This document shows positions 7,618 through 16,367 of a stretch of 64,000 nucleotides of DNA, piece by piece; the first letter of the stretch is position 1; each line of letters opens with the position of its first letter. The stretch lies in the NCBI RefSeq assembly GCF_000022025.1, contig NC_011886.1, forward strand, positions 1,302,097-1,366,096, in the 5' to 3' direction. The DNA is from Pseudarthrobacter chlorophenolicus A6 (lineage in GTDB: Bacteria; Actinomycetota; Actinomycetes; Actinomycetales; Micrococcaceae). Position numbers and translations under genes: made by a program. The notes below the pieces were generated by a model. It did not search any database. It saw only the letters and a list, made by a program, of their open reading frames with translations, and was not told the DNA's origin.

Positions 7618-8471
7618 AAGACCACGGTCCGGTTGCCGTCCAGCAGGACCCGGTGTTCGGCGTGCCACTGCACGGCCTGGACCAGGGTGCGGCCCTCGAC
7701 GTCGCGGCCCATCTGCACGAACTGCTCCGGGGTGCGGGCGTGGTCCACCCGGATGACTTCCTGCTCGATGATGGGGCCTTCGTCCAGGGCCGCGGTGACG
7801 AAATGGGCGGTGGCGCCGATCAGTTTCACGCCGCGGGCATGGGCCTGGTGGTAGGGCTTGGCACCCTTGAAGGACGGCAGGAACGAGTGGTGGATGTTGA
7901 TGGCCTTGCCGGTGAGGTCGGTGCACAGCTCATCAGAAAGGATCTGCATGTAGCGGGCCAGGACGGTCAGCTCGATATCGTGCTCGGCAAGCAGGGCGCG
8001 CAGCTTGTCCTCGGCCTGCTCCTTCGTGTCCTTGGTCACCGGGATGTAGTGGAACGGGACGCCGTAGAACTCGGCCAGCCCGGCCAGGTCCCGGTGGTTG
8101 GAGACAATGGCGGGAATCTCGATGGGCAGCGTGCCGGAGCGCTGCTGGAACAGCAGGTCGTTGAGGCAGTGGGCCGACGTGCTGGCCATGATCAGGGTCC
8201 GGACCTTGTCGCCCACGGTATTGAGGCTCCACTGCATGGAGAAGGCCGCTGCCACAGGCTCCAGGGCTGCCCGCAGTTCGGAGGCAGGGGCCGCGGTGGT
8301 GACCTCCACCCGCATGAAGAAGTTGCCAGTGGCCGGGCTGCCGTACTGCTGCGAATCCATGATGTTGCTGCCCGCCACCAGCAGGGCGCCGGCCACTGCG
8401 TGGACGATTCCGGGGCGGTCCGGGCAGGACAGGGTAAGTACGTAGGCTTGGTTCAGCTGGTCTTCATTCAC
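7611..8471 (-). CDS. purU: formyltetrahydrofolate deformylase
   Basis: 286 residues from the GTG at 8471, with an N-terminal ACT domain (about 8-90, VLTLSCPDRPGIVHAVAG) and a C-terminal formyltransferase-type catalytic domain. Asn192, His194 (INIHHSFLPSF) and Asp230 (ALDEGPI) are the expected catalytic residues. It hydrolyses 10-formyl-THF to THF and formate and so balances the one-carbon pool with the divergent glyA-folD genes. TAGGCT stands seven bases before the GTG, suggesting a leaderless mRNA. The frame is open further upstream across the riboswitch region but that part is not conserved in type. The stop codon falls inside a palindromic repeat. Confidence 0.93.
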   Translation of the reverse strand: MNEDQLNQAYVLTLSCPDRPGIVHAVAGALLVAGSNIMDSQQYGSPATGNFFMRVEVTTAAPASELRAALEPVAAAFSMQWSLNTVGDKVRTLIMASTSAHCLNDLLFQQRSGTLPIEIPAIVSNHRDLAGLAEFYGVPFHYIPVTKDTKEQAEDKLRALLAEHDIELTVLARYMQILSDELCTDLTGKAINIHHSFLPSFKGAKPYHQAHARGVKLIGATAHFVTAALDEGPIIEQEVIRVDHARTPEQFVQMGRDVEGRTLVQAVQWHAEHRVLLDGNRTVVFN

Positions 8472-8478
8472 GCGTAAT

Positions 8479-8515
8479 AGCCTACCCGCGCGGCAAGTGC
8501 CGGTTTTGGTAGGCT
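8479..8515. promoter_or_regulatory. back-to-back promoters for purU and glyA-folD
   Basis: TAGGCT on the minus strand (8484-8479), seven bases from the purU GTG, and TAGGCT on the plus strand (8510-8515), just before the ZTP aptamer. They are the halves of an inverted repeat, AGCCTACC and GGTAGGCT, and only 25 bases separate them. Each promoter's -35 region must overlap the other's territory. The -35 elements are not recognisable. Confidence 0.45.
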
Positions 8516-8596
8516 GGATGCGTCGCAACTGGCGTTGGGTGGCTAACCACCAGGGAGCGGCAATCACGAAGACCACGGATCGTACGCCTGGGCCGA
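8516..8596 (+). promoter_or_regulatory. ZTP (pfl motif) riboswitch in the glyA-folD leader
   Basis: The leader contains the conserved ZTP aptamer pieces in order. ACTGGCG at 8528-8534 follows a GTCGC. The hairpin GGTGG-CTAA-CCACC is next, then GGGAGCG, and after a variable linker ACGCCTGGGC at 8584-8593. The ZTP riboswitch senses the purine intermediate ZMP/ZTP, which builds up when 10-formyl-THF is short, and it typically sits before purH, glyA, folD and fhs. Here it precedes glyA-folD by about 150 bases. No clear intrinsic terminator follows, so control may be at translation. The sequence match is strong; the mechanism is inferred. Confidence 0.88.
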
Positions 8597-8746
8597 GGGT
8601 CATGTTTTGCCGGAATTGGGCTGCCCCGCGCCAGCGCAGCAGCACCATGCCGGGCGCTTTCACGCCCTGTCATCAAGGCGGTGCGGGAGTGCGCCAGCCG
8701 GTAGCCTGACCTTAGCAGTGCCCGTTTCCCTAGCCAGGAGTTTCTC

Positions 8747-10045
8747 GTGACTACTACAGCCACCTCAACCACAGCAGTGAGCAACCAGCCGCTGGCTGAG
8801 CTCGACCCCGAAATCGCGGCAGTCCTGGACCAGGAGCTTGGCCGCCAGCGCGGCACCCTGGAAATGATTGCCTCCGAGAACTTTGCCCCCCGTGCCGTCA
8901 TGGAGGCCCAGGGCTCGGTCCTGACCAACAAGTACGCCGAGGGCTACCCGGGCCGCCGCTACTACGGCGGCTGCGAATACGTCGACGTCGCAGAGCAGCT
9001 GGCCATCGACCGGGTCAAGGCCCTGTTCGGCGCCGAGTTCGCCAACGTCCAGCCGCACTCCGGCGCGCAGGCCAACGCCGCGGCACTGTCCGCCATGATC
9101 ACCCCCGGCGACAAGATCCTGGGCCTGTCGCTGGCCCACGGCGGCCACCTGACGCACGGCATGAAGCTGAACTTCTCCGGCAAGCTCTACAACGTGGCTG
9201 CCTACCAGGTGGAGGAAGACAACTTCCGCGTTGACATGGACAAGCTCCGCGAGCAGGCCATTGCCGAGAAGCCGCAGGTCATCATCGCCGGCTGGTCCGC
9301 TTACCCGCGCCACTTGGACTTCGCCGCCTTCCGCTCGATCGCCGATGAAGTGGGCGCGCTGCTCTGGACCGACATGGCACACTTTGCCGGCCTTGTTGCC
9401 GCCGGCCTGCACCCGAGCCCGGTGCCGCACTCCGACGTCGTCACCTCCACCGTGCACAAGACCCTCGCCGGCCCCCGCTCGGGTGTAATCCTGGCCAAGG
9501 AGCAGTGGGCCAAGAAGCTGAACTCCAACGTCTTCCCCGGCCAGCAGGGCGGCCCGCTGATGCACGTCATCGCAGCCAAGGCTGTGGCCTTCAAGATCGC
9601 CGGCAGCCAGGAATTCAAGGAGCGCCAGGAGCGCGTCCTGGAAGGCGCCAGGATCATCGCCGACCGCCTGAACCAGGCCGACGTCGCCGAGGCCGGCGTT
9701 TCCGTCCTGACCGGCGGCACCGATGTGCACCTGGTCCTGGTTGACCTGCGCAACTCCCAGCTGGACGGCCAGCAGGCCGAGGACCTCCTGCACTCCGTGG
9801 GCATCACCGTGAACCGCAACGCCGTTCCGTTCGACCCCCGCCCGCCGATGGTCACCTCCGGCCTCCGCATCGGTACGCCGGCACTTGCCACCCGTGGCTT
9901 CGGCGCCGCCGAGTTCACCGAGGTGGCCGAGATCATCGCCACCGCCCTCAAGGCAGGCAACAGCGCCGACGTCGAGGCCCTGCAGGCACGCGTGGACAAG
10001 CTCGCTGCCGACTTCCCGCTCTACCCCCAGCACGAGCAGTGGTAA
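8747..10045 (+). CDS. glyA: serine hydroxymethyltransferase
   Basis: 432 residues, the normal length for this PLP enzyme, which converts serine and THF to glycine and 5,10-methylene-THF. The cofactor lysine is Lys238 in [16 protein letters not shown], and other family blocks include [22 protein letters not shown] and [16 protein letters not shown]. The GTG at 8747 follows CAGGAG by six bases. It is the first gene after the ZTP riboswitch and is followed after three bases by folD, so the two are co-expressed. Confidence 0.97.
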   Translation: MTTTATSTTAVSNQPLAELDPEIAAVLDQELGRQRGTLEMIASENFAPRAVMEAQGSVLTNKYAEGYPGRRYYGGCEYVDVAEQLAIDRVKALFGAEFANVQPHSGAQANAAALSAMITPGDKILGLSLAHGGHLTHGMKLNFSGKLYNVAAYQVEEDNFRVDMDKLREQAIAEKPQVIIAGWSAYPRHLDFAAFRSIADEVGALLWTDMAHFAGLVAAGLHPSPVPHSDVVTSTVHKTLAGPRSGVILAKEQWAKKLNSNVFPGQQGGPLMHVIAAKAVAFKIAGSQEFKERQERVLEGARIIADRLNQADVAEAGVSVLTGGTDVHLVLVDLRNSQLDGQQAEDLLHSVGITVNRNAVPFDPRPPMVTSGLRIGTPALATRGFGAAEFTEVAEIIATALKAGNSADVEALQARVDKLAADFPLYPQHEQW

Positions 10046-10048
10046 CCG

Positions 10049-10951
10049 ATGACTGAAACCACCACCGCACAGATCCTGGACGGCAAGGCTACCGCCGCTG
10101 CCATCAAGGCCGAGCTGACCGAACGCGTGGCCGCACTCAAGGCCAAGGGCGTCACCCCCGGCATCGCAACTGTGCTTGTGGGCGCCGACCCCGCCTCGCA
10201 GCTGTACGTCTCCATGAAGCACAAGCAGTCCGTGCAGATCGGGATGAACTCGATCCAGCGCGAGCTGCCGGCTGACGCCACCCAGGCCGACGTCGAGGCC
10301 CTCATTGACGAACTCAATGCGGATCCCGACTGCCACGGGTACATCGTGCAGCTGCCGTTGCCCAAGCACCTGGACACCGACGCCATCCTGGAACGGATCG
10401 ACCCCGCCAAGGACGCCGACGGGCTCCACCCGACCAACCTCGGCCGCCTGGTGCTCAACGTCAACGGGGAGATCACCACTCCGCTGCCGTGCACGCCCCG
10501 CGGCGTCATCGAACTCCTGGAACGCAACGGGTTCAGCCTTGCGGGCAAGCACGTGGTGGTAGTCGGCCGCGGCGTCACGATCGGCCGGTCCATCGGCCTG
10601 CTGCTCACCCGGCGGGCTGTCAACGCCACGGTGACGCTGACGCACACTGGCACCAAGAACCTGTCGGAACTGCTCCGGCAGGCGGACGTCATTGTGGGCG
10701 CTGCCGGCGTCAAGCACATCGTCAAGGCCGCGGACGTTAAGCCGGGCGCCGCCCTGCTGGACGTCGGCGTTACCCGGGAAACCGATCCGGAGACCGGCAA
10801 GAGCCGCGTCCACGGCGACATCGAGCCCGCCGCCGCCGAGGTGGCCGGCTGGATCTCGCCGAACCCTGGCGGTGTGGGCCCCATGACGGTGGCGCTGCTG
10901 ATGACCAACGTGGTGGAAGCTGCGGAACGCTCGGTCGAATCGGCCGGCTAG
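10049..10951 (+). CDS. folD: bifunctional methylenetetrahydrofolate dehydrogenase/cyclohydrolase
   Basis: 300 residues. The N-terminal catalytic domain carries the Tyr53 and Lys57 pair (YVSMKHK) and VQLPLPKH, and the Rossmann domain has [14 protein letters not shown] for NADP. FolD oxidises methylene-THF and hydrolyses it to 10-formyl-THF, completing the flow from glyA toward purine synthesis. It starts three bases after the glyA stop and ends just before a strong hairpin. Confidence 0.97.
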   Translation: MTETTTAQILDGKATAAAIKAELTERVAALKAKGVTPGIATVLVGADPASQLYVSMKHKQSVQIGMNSIQRELPADATQADVEALIDELNADPDCHGYIVQLPLPKHLDTDAILERIDPAKDADGLHPTNLGRLVLNVNGEITTPLPCTPRGVIELLERNGFSLAGKHVVVVGRGVTIGRSIGLLLTRRAVNATVTLTHTGTKNLSELLRQADVIVGAAGVKHIVKAADVKPGAALLDVGVTRETDPETGKSRVHGDIEPAAAEVAGWISPNPGGVGPMTVALLMTNVVEAAERSVESAG

Positions 10952-10965
10952 CCACGGCAAAAACG

Positions 10966-11021
10966 CGCACGACGGCGGCGCGGAACCTTTCGGGCGAAAG
11001 GTTCCGCGCCGCCGTCGTGCG
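10966..11021 (+). terminator. long perfect hairpin after folD
   Basis: Two 27-base arms, 10966-10992 and 10995-11021, are exact reverse complements around a GG centre. No T-run follows, so it is not a classic intrinsic terminator; U-less hairpins of this kind are proposed to end transcription in actinobacteria. It separates the folD operon from the ABC exporter. Confidence 0.75.
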
Positions 11022-11067
11022 TTAACCCCAAACTGCAAGTGCCCTTCCACATCCCCGGCAGCTCAAC

Positions 11068-11073
11068 TAGTGT
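11068..11073 (+). promoter_or_regulatory. -10 hexamer TAGTGT, leaderless-type
   Basis: TAGTGT followed by seven bases and the GTG start of the ABC exporter ATPase gene at 11081. No clear -35 is seen. Confidence 0.45.
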
Positions 11074-11080
11074 GCGGAGG

Positions 11081-12058
11081 GTGCACAACGAAGCCTTCCT
11101 GCCGTCCGGCACCCGGTCCGGCAGCCCGCCGTCGCGCCCCACGGTCATCGCCGCCGGAAACCTGACCAAGAAGTACGGCGACCTCGCTGCCGTCAACGGC
11201 ATTTCCTTCTCGGTGCCTGCGGGGGAGTCTTTCGGGCTCCTAGGCCCCAACGGCGCCGGGAAATCAACCGCGATGAAGATGATCGGCGGGGTCACCCGGC
11301 GCACCTCGGGCACCCTGGACATCATGGGCCTGGACCCGGACACCAACGGACCGGAGGTGCGCGCGCACCTGGGCGTGGTCCCGCAGCAGGACAACCTGGA
11401 CGAGGAACTGAGGGTCCGGGACAACCTGCTGGTCTACGGCCGCTACTTCGGGCTGCCCATGAGCTACCTGAAACCCAAAGCCGACGAGCTGCTGGAATTC
11501 GCGCAGCTGACCGACAAAGCCAAATCCAAGGTTGACGCCCTGTCCGGAGGCATGAAGCGGCGGCTGACCATCGCCCGGTCCCTCATCAACGAACCGCGCA
11601 TCCTGCTCCTGGACGAGCCCACCACCGGGCTTGACCCGCAAGCACGGCACATCCTGTGGGACCGGCTGTTCCGGCTCAAGGAACAGGGCGTCACGCTCAT
11701 CCTCACCACCCACTACATGGACGAGGCAGAGCAGCTGTGCGACAGGCTGATCGTGGTGGACAAGGGCCGGATCATGGCGGAGGGGTCGCCGGCGCGGCTG
11801 ATCCGCGAGCATTCCACCCGGGAGGTGGTGGAGCTGCGCTTCGGCTCCGAACGGAACACCACCATCGCGGCGGAGCTGGACGGCATCGGCGAACGCCTTG
11901 AGGTGCTGCCGGACCGGGTGCTGATTTACGCGGACGACGGCGAGTCAGCCCTTGAGCAGGTTGCTTACCGCGGTTTGCGGCCGCTGACCTCGCTGGTCCG
12001 GAGGTCCTCGCTGGAGGACGTTTTCCTCCGGCTGACCGGACGGAGCCTCGTTGACTGA
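11081..12058 (+). CDS. ABC exporter ATP-binding protein (drug/NodI type)
   Basis: About 325 residues with Walker A GPNGAGKS, signature LSGGMKRRL, Walker B ILLLDEPTTGLD and the switch histidine in LILTTHYMDEAEQ. The extra C-terminal region of about 80 residues is typical of the DrrA/NodI/CcmA branch. I chose the GTG at 11081; a GTG at 11072 is also in frame. The gene overlaps the first permease gene by eight bases, forming one operon with two ABC-2 type permeases. The substrate is unknown: drugs, lipids or polysaccharide are all possible for this family. Confidence 0.88.
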   Translation: MHNEAFLPSGTRSGSPPSRPTVIAAGNLTKKYGDLAAVNGISFSVPAGESFGLLGPNGAGKSTAMKMIGGVTRRTSGTLDIMGLDPDTNGPEVRAHLGVVPQQDNLDEELRVRDNLLVYGRYFGLPMSYLKPKADELLEFAQLTDKAKSKVDALSGGMKRRLTIARSLINEPRILLLDEPTTGLDPQARHILWDRLFRLKEQGVTLILTTHYMDEAEQLCDRLIVVDKGRIMAEGSPARLIREHSTREVVELRFGSERNTTIAAELDGIGERLEVLPDRVLIYADDGESALEQVAYRGLRPLTSLVRRSSLEDVFLRLTGRSLVD

Positions 12059-12908
12059 CGCACGGCCGGCCCCGGGGACCAAGCCTGTCCTGCAGGCCCA
12101 CGGCCCCGTTGTCGCCGCCGCGAGGGCACGGCGCTGGGGAGCTTTCTACTACGCGGAGCAGGTGCTGCGCGTGATGAAGGGCTACAGCTGGTCCATCGTG
12201 ATGTACAGCGTGGGCCAGCCGGTGGCCTACCTGTTTGCCATGGGGGTGGGACTGGCCACGCTGGTGGACGGGCAGGGCGGCGCAGCTTTTGGAGGGGTCA
12301 GCTACCTCGCGTTCATCGCCCCGGCGCTCCTGGTGTCCGCCGGTGTGATGACCGCCGCCAACGAGTTCACCTTTCCCGTGATGGACGGGTTCAAGTGGCG
12401 CCGCACCTACTACGGCCCGCACGCTTCGCCGCTGACCCCCGGGCAGATCGCGGCCGGCCACATCATGGCAGTCACGCTGCGGCTGCTGCTCCAGTCCGCC
12501 ATCTACTTCGCCGCCGTGGCACTGTTCGGCGCTTCGCCGTCGGGCTGGGGATGGGCGGCCATCCTGGTTGCCACCCTGACAGGGCTTTCGTTTGGCCTGC
12601 CGCTGATGGCGTACTCCGCCTCCATCACCGAGGACAAAGGCCAGTTCGCCCTGGTGATGCGGTTCATCGTGATGCCGCTGTTCCTGTTCTCGGGAACCTT
12701 CTTCCCCCTGGACACCCTTCCGTTGGCTGTGCGCTGGATCGGCTGGATATCACCCATCTGGCATGGCACCGAACTGGGACGGGTCCTCAGCTACGGCTAC
12801 CAGGAGCCTCCACTGCTGACGCTCCTGCACCTTGCCGTCCTTGTGGGCCTGGCGGCGCTGGGCTGGACACTGACCCGCCGCCGCTTCGCCCTGAGGATGG
12901 GACAGTGA
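12051..12908 (+). CDS. ABC-2 type exporter permease, first subunit
   Basis: 285 residues starting at a TTG inside the end of the ATPase gene. After a hydrophilic N-terminal 40 residues there are about six membrane segments, including VMYSVGQPVAYLFAMGVGLA and FIVMPLFLFSGTFFPLDTLP. The last is the LFSGTFFPL signature common to ABC-2 permeases of NodJ/DrrB type. It overlaps the second permease by four bases (GTGA). The two permeases are similar in pattern and probably form a heterodimer driven by the ATPase. Confidence 0.85.
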   Translation: MTDARPAPGTKPVLQAHGPVVAAARARRWGAFYYAEQVLRVMKGYSWSIVMYSVGQPVAYLFAMGVGLATLVDGQGGAAFGGVSYLAFIAPALLVSAGVMTAANEFTFPVMDGFKWRRTYYGPHASPLTPGQIAAGHIMAVTLRLLLQSAIYFAAVALFGASPSGWGWAAILVATLTGLSFGLPLMAYSASITEDKGQFALVMRFIVMPLFLFSGTFFPLDTLPLAVRWIGWISPIWHGTELGRVLSYGYQEPPLLTLLHLAVLVGLAALGWTLTRRRFALRMGQ

Positions 12909-13765
12909 GCACCCGCATGGGTGACGCCGTTGCCGGCGGTGCTGGCCCGGCGGGCGCCGCTTCTGCGGCGGCCCGGGACCGGACCTTCGGCCCGCTGTAC
13001 TCCCGCAACGCCCGGGCGGTCATCGCCCGCGGGCTGATGGCCACCAGGAGCACCAATTGGCTGGTCATGCTGTCCGGGTTCTTCGAACCGGTGCTCTTCC
13101 TCATCTCCATGGGGGTGGGGTTGGGAGCCATTGTCGGGTCGGTTGAAGGTCCCGATGGCACCACCATCAGCTACGCGGCCTACATTGCCCCGGCACTGCT
13201 GGCAGTCTCCGCGATGAACGGGGCGGTGTACGACTCCACGTGGAACGTGTTCTTCAAAATGAATTTCGCCAAGCTGTACCAGGGCATGTTGTACACCTCG
13301 CTGGGGCCGCTGGACGTTGCCCTCGGCGAGATTTTCCTGGCGCTCCTGCGCGGCATGCTCTACGCCACCGGCTTCACGGCCGTGATGGGAGTGATGGGGC
13401 TGATCACCTCGCCCTGGGCCCTGCTGATGATCCCGGCATCGGTGCTCATTGCCTTTGGCTTCGCAAGCCTGGGCATGGGAATCACCAGCTTCCTGAAGAC
13501 CTTCCAGCAAATGGACTGGATCAACTTCATCCTGCTGCCGATGTTCCTGTTCAGCGCCACGTTCTACCCCCTGAGCGTCTACCCGGAACCCATCCAGTGG
13601 TTCATCCAGGCCATGCCGCTGTGGCACGGGGTGGAGCTGCTGCGCCAGATCAGCGTCGGCGTCTTCACCGGGGCCACTGCGGTGCACATCGGCTATTACC
13701 TGGTGATGACAGCCGCGGGCATGCTCCTGACCACCCTCCGCCTGCGGTCCCTGTTCCTCAAGTAG
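12905..13765 (+). CDS. ABC-2 type exporter permease, second subunit
   Basis: 286 residues from the GTG at 12905, which overlaps the previous stop. It has about six membrane segments and the paired signature LLPMFLFSATFYPLSVYPE near residue 220. The N-terminal 35 residues are alanine- and glycine-rich and poorly conserved in type, so the ATG at 12917 is an alternative start. It is the last gene of the exporter operon and is followed within ten bases by a palindromic repeat that may serve as its terminator. Confidence 0.85.
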   Translation: MSTRMGDAVAGGAGPAGAASAAARDRTFGPLYSRNARAVIARGLMATRSTNWLVMLSGFFEPVLFLISMGVGLGAIVGSVEGPDGTTISYAAYIAPALLAVSAMNGAVYDSTWNVFFKMNFAKLYQGMLYTSLGPLDVALGEIFLALLRGMLYATGFTAVMGVMGLITSPWALLMIPASVLIAFGFASLGMGITSFLKTFQQMDWINFILLPMFLFSATFYPLSVYPEPIQWFIQAMPLWHGVELLRQISVGVFTGATAVHIGYYLVMTAAGMLLTTLRLRSLFLK

Positions 13766-13772
13766 CCCCCAT

Positions 13773-13838
13773 CCCAACTAGGTAGCAGCAGATGTCGTTT
13801 ACAGCCGTCTAAACGACATCTGCTGCTACCCAGTTGGG
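13773..13838. repeat. palindromic repeat element, copy 2 (29-base arms)
   Basis: Arms 13773-13801 and 13810-13838 are reverse complements at 28 of 29 positions around an eight-base centre. The arm core GTAGCAGCAGATGTCGTTT is identical to the element at 7556-7617, while the centre differs (CAGCCGTC here, CC there). Conserved arms with variable centres fit a dispersed, folding repeat family. Confidence 0.9.
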
Positions 13839-13896
13839 TGTTCGCCCGGGGTGGAAGGCGGCTGGAGCATGCCGCCCTGTTTGAGAGAATAGGTGC

Positions 13897-14457
13897 ATGC
13901 AATCTCTGGGCAACCCCAATTCAGCTCCCCACGCCGCCAAGGGCGGCTTCTCGATGTTCCGCATCAGCGGACCCGGACTGATGGTCCTGGTGACCGCGTT
14001 CATCGTTGCCGTGATCTTCGCGGCAAACCAGAACGATGTGGTGGGCTGGGTTGTTGCAGTTATTGCCGCCTTCTGGCTCGCCCTCGCCTGTTTCGTGGTC
14101 TTCAGCATCCAGCGGGCGGCCAAGAAGGCCGGGGCGAAGCTCAGCGAGGCCCAGAATGCCTTCGCCACCGCAGCCGGCCGGGGACCGATGCAGTCAGCGG
14201 CTGATCACGGCGGAACCACTGTGGTGTCCGAACGCAGCCAGGCCGACGAGGTCCGTGACCTGAAACTGGACCACTCCTTCAAGATCGTCCAGGTGCAGGT
14301 CCGCGTCGTGGAGGACGAGCGCGCCAAGGGTGCAGCCGCCAACCAGGACACCATCAACCGGGCCCTTGAGACGATTGAAATCACGGCCACTAACGCCCGG
14401 GACATGATCAGGTCCTCCGGCAACGGCGAGCCCGTGGCCGGAACCATCATCGACTAG
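13897..14457 (+). CDS. small membrane protein of unknown function
   Basis: 186 residues that I do not recognise as a named family. Two adjacent membrane helices (about residues 24-42, GPGLMVLVTAFIVAVIFAAN, and 47-70, VGWVVAVIAAFWLALACFVV) are followed by a charged cytoplasmic tail of about 110 residues, probably part coiled coil (VVEDERAKGAAANQDTINRA). GAGAAT six bases before the ATG may be a -10. The stop codon overlaps the putative -10 of xthA. Such proteins are common beside housekeeping genes in Arthrobacter, but the role is unknown. Confidence 0.75.
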   Translation: MQSLGNPNSAPHAAKGGFSMFRISGPGLMVLVTAFIVAVIFAANQNDVVGWVVAVIAAFWLALACFVVFSIQRAAKKAGAKLSEAQNAFATAAGRGPMQSAADHGGTTVVSERSQADEVRDLKLDHSFKIVQVQVRVVEDERAKGAAANQDTINRALETIEITATNARDMIRSSGNGEPVAGTIID

Positions 14458-14460
14458 AGT
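14455..14460 (+). promoter_or_regulatory. -10 hexamer TAGAGT overlapping the upstream stop codon
   Basis: TAGAGT starts with the TAG stop codon of the preceding gene and stands seven bases before the GTG start of xthA at 14468. Confidence 0.5.
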
Positions 14461-14467
14461 GGAGCGG

Positions 14468-15301
14468 GTGAGCTCGGCATTGAAGAAGGACCACCTCCGC
14501 ATCGCATCCGTTAACGTGAACGGTTTGCGGGCTGCCTACAAGAACGGCATGGCCGCCTGGCTGGAGCCGCGCGACGTGGATATCCTCTGCCTCCAGGAAG
14601 TCCGTGCGCCCGATGCCATTGTCCGGCAGTTGCTGGGCGAGGGCTGGCACATCCTGCACGCAGAAGCCGAGGCCAAGGGCCGCGCCGGCGTTGCCATTGC
14701 CTCCCGCGAAGAGCCCATTGCCACCCGCAACGGGATCGGCGATGACTACTTTGCCACCGCCGGCCGCTGGGTTGAAGCCGATTTCCGCGTCACCGATGCC
14801 TCCGGGGAACGCGTGCAGCTCACCGTTGCCAGCGCCTACGTGCACTCCGGCGAGGTGGACACCCCCAAGCAGGACGACAAGTACCGCTTCCTGGACGCCA
14901 TGAGCACGCGGCTTCCGGAGCTGTCCAAGCACAGCGACCATGCCCTCGTGGTGGGTGACCTCAACGTGGCCCACACCCCCCTGGACATCCGGAACTGGAA
15001 GGGCAACCTCAAGAAGGCCGGCTTCCTGCCGGACGAGCGCGCCTACTTTGACCGGTTCCTGGGTGAGGACATTGGCTGGCATGACGTCCACCGGACCATG
15101 TCCGGCGAGATGGACGGGCCGTACACCTGGTGGTCGTGGCGGGGCAAAGCCTTCGACAACGACGCCGGCTGGCGCATCGACTACCACCTGGCGACGCCGG
15201 CGCTGGCAGCCTCCGCAACGTCCGCCGTCGTGGACCGTGCCGCCACGTACGACACCCGCTTCTCCGACCATGCCCCGCTGGTAGTGGACTACCAGCTCTA
15301 A
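14468..15301 (+). CDS. xthA: exodeoxyribonuclease III (AP endonuclease family)
   Basis: 277 residues of the endonuclease/exonuclease/phosphatase fold. Blocks are ASVNVNGLRAA near the start, the catalytic glutamate in LCLQEVRAP, GDLNVAHTPLDI, the WSWRG segment and the terminal SDHAPLVVDY. It acts in base-excision repair, cutting at abasic sites and trimming 3' ends. A GTG at 14459 is also in frame, but 14468 fits the TAGAGT promoter spacing. trpS follows after 18 bases. Confidence 0.93.
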   Translation: MSSALKKDHLRIASVNVNGLRAAYKNGMAAWLEPRDVDILCLQEVRAPDAIVRQLLGEGWHILHAEAEAKGRAGVAIASREEPIATRNGIGDDYFATAGRWVEADFRVTDASGERVQLTVASAYVHSGEVDTPKQDDKYRFLDAMSTRLPELSKHSDHALVVGDLNVAHTPLDIRNWKGNLKKAGFLPDERAYFDRFLGEDIGWHDVHRTMSGEMDGPYTWWSWRGKAFDNDAGWRIDYHLATPALAASATSAVVDRAATYDTRFSDHAPLVVDYQL

Positions 15302-15319
15302 GCCCCGAAAGTCTCACGC

Positions 15320-16363
15320 ATGACACTCCAGCCCACCCCGGCCGCCAAGAAGCGCATCCTCTCCGGTGCCAAACCCACCGCAGACTCCCTGCACCTGGGC
15401 AACTACATCGGAGCCGTCCGCAACTGGGTTGACATGCAGGCAGAGTACGACGCCGTGTTCTTCATCCCTGACCTGCATGCCATCACCGTGGACTTTGACC
15501 CCGCGGAGCTTGCCAAGCGCACGCGGATCGTGGCTGCCCAGTACATCGCGGCCGGGATCGACCCGGACAAGAGCATCTTTTTCGTACAGTCCCACGTTCC
15601 CGAGCACGCCCAGCTGGCCTGGGCCCTGAACTGCATCACCGGTTTCGGCGAGGCCTCCCGGATGACCCAGTTCAAGGACAAGACCCAGAAGTCCGGCGCG
15701 GACACCGCTACCCTGGGGCTGTTCGCCTACCCCACGCTGATGGCCGCGGACATCCTGCTGTATCAGACGGACCTGGTTCCCGTAGGCGAAGACCAGAGGC
15801 AGCACCTCGAGCTCACCCGCAACCTTGCCCAGCGGTTCAACACCAAGTTCGGCGCCACCTTCACCGTCCCTGAGGCCACCATCCTCAAGGAGAGCGCAAA
15901 GATCTACGATCTCCAGAACCCCAGCGCCAAGATGTCCAAAACGGGAGAGTCGCCCAACGGTGCCATCCAGCTGCTGGAGGACCCGAAGATCGCCGCCAAG
16001 CGCATCAAGTCCGCCGTCACCGATGCCGGCACCGAGATCAGGTTCAACCCCGAGGAGAAGCCCGGCGTTTCCAACCTGCTCACCATCTACTCATCGCTGA
16101 CCGGCAAGCCGGTGGCGGATCTCGAAGCCGAGTACGAGGGCAAGATGTACGGCCACCTCAAAGTGGACCTCGCTGAGGTGGTGGTGGACTTCGTTACCCC
16201 GCTGCGCAACCGGACCAATGAGCTGATGGCCGATCCTGCGGAGCTGGACCGGCTGCTGGCCTTGGGTGCCGAGCGTGCCCGCGAGATTGCCTCCGTGACG
16301 ATGGCCCAGGTCTACGAGCGCATGGGTTTCCTGCCGTCCCACAGCCTCGCAGGAGTCCGCTAG
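15320..16363 (+). CDS. trpS: tryptophanyl-tRNA synthetase
   Basis: 347 residues of a class I synthetase. The HIGH-equivalent is LHLGNYIGA (about residues 23-31) and the KMSKS motif is [11 protein letters not shown] (about 205). [14 protein letters not shown] is the tryptophan-enzyme block before it. It charges tRNA-Trp. It is followed after four bases by a 2'-5' RNA ligase-like gene, so the pair is translationally close. Confidence 0.96.
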   Translation: MTLQPTPAAKKRILSGAKPTADSLHLGNYIGAVRNWVDMQAEYDAVFFIPDLHAITVDFDPAELAKRTRIVAAQYIAAGIDPDKSIFFVQSHVPEHAQLAWALNCITGFGEASRMTQFKDKTQKSGADTATLGLFAYPTLMAADILLYQTDLVPVGEDQRQHLELTRNLAQRFNTKFGATFTVPEATILKESAKIYDLQNPSAKMSKTGESPNGAIQLLEDPKIAAKRIKSAVTDAGTEIRFNPEEKPGVSNLLTIYSSLTGKPVADLEAEYEGKMYGHLKVDLAEVVVDFVTPLRNRTNELMADPAELDRLLALGAERAREIASVTMAQVYERMGFLPSHSLAGVR

Positions 16364-16367
16364 CACC

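Noticed and set aside
8765..11050. Minus-strand open frame of 761 codons over glyA and folD
   Set aside because: Shadow of two certain genes; no domain motifs.
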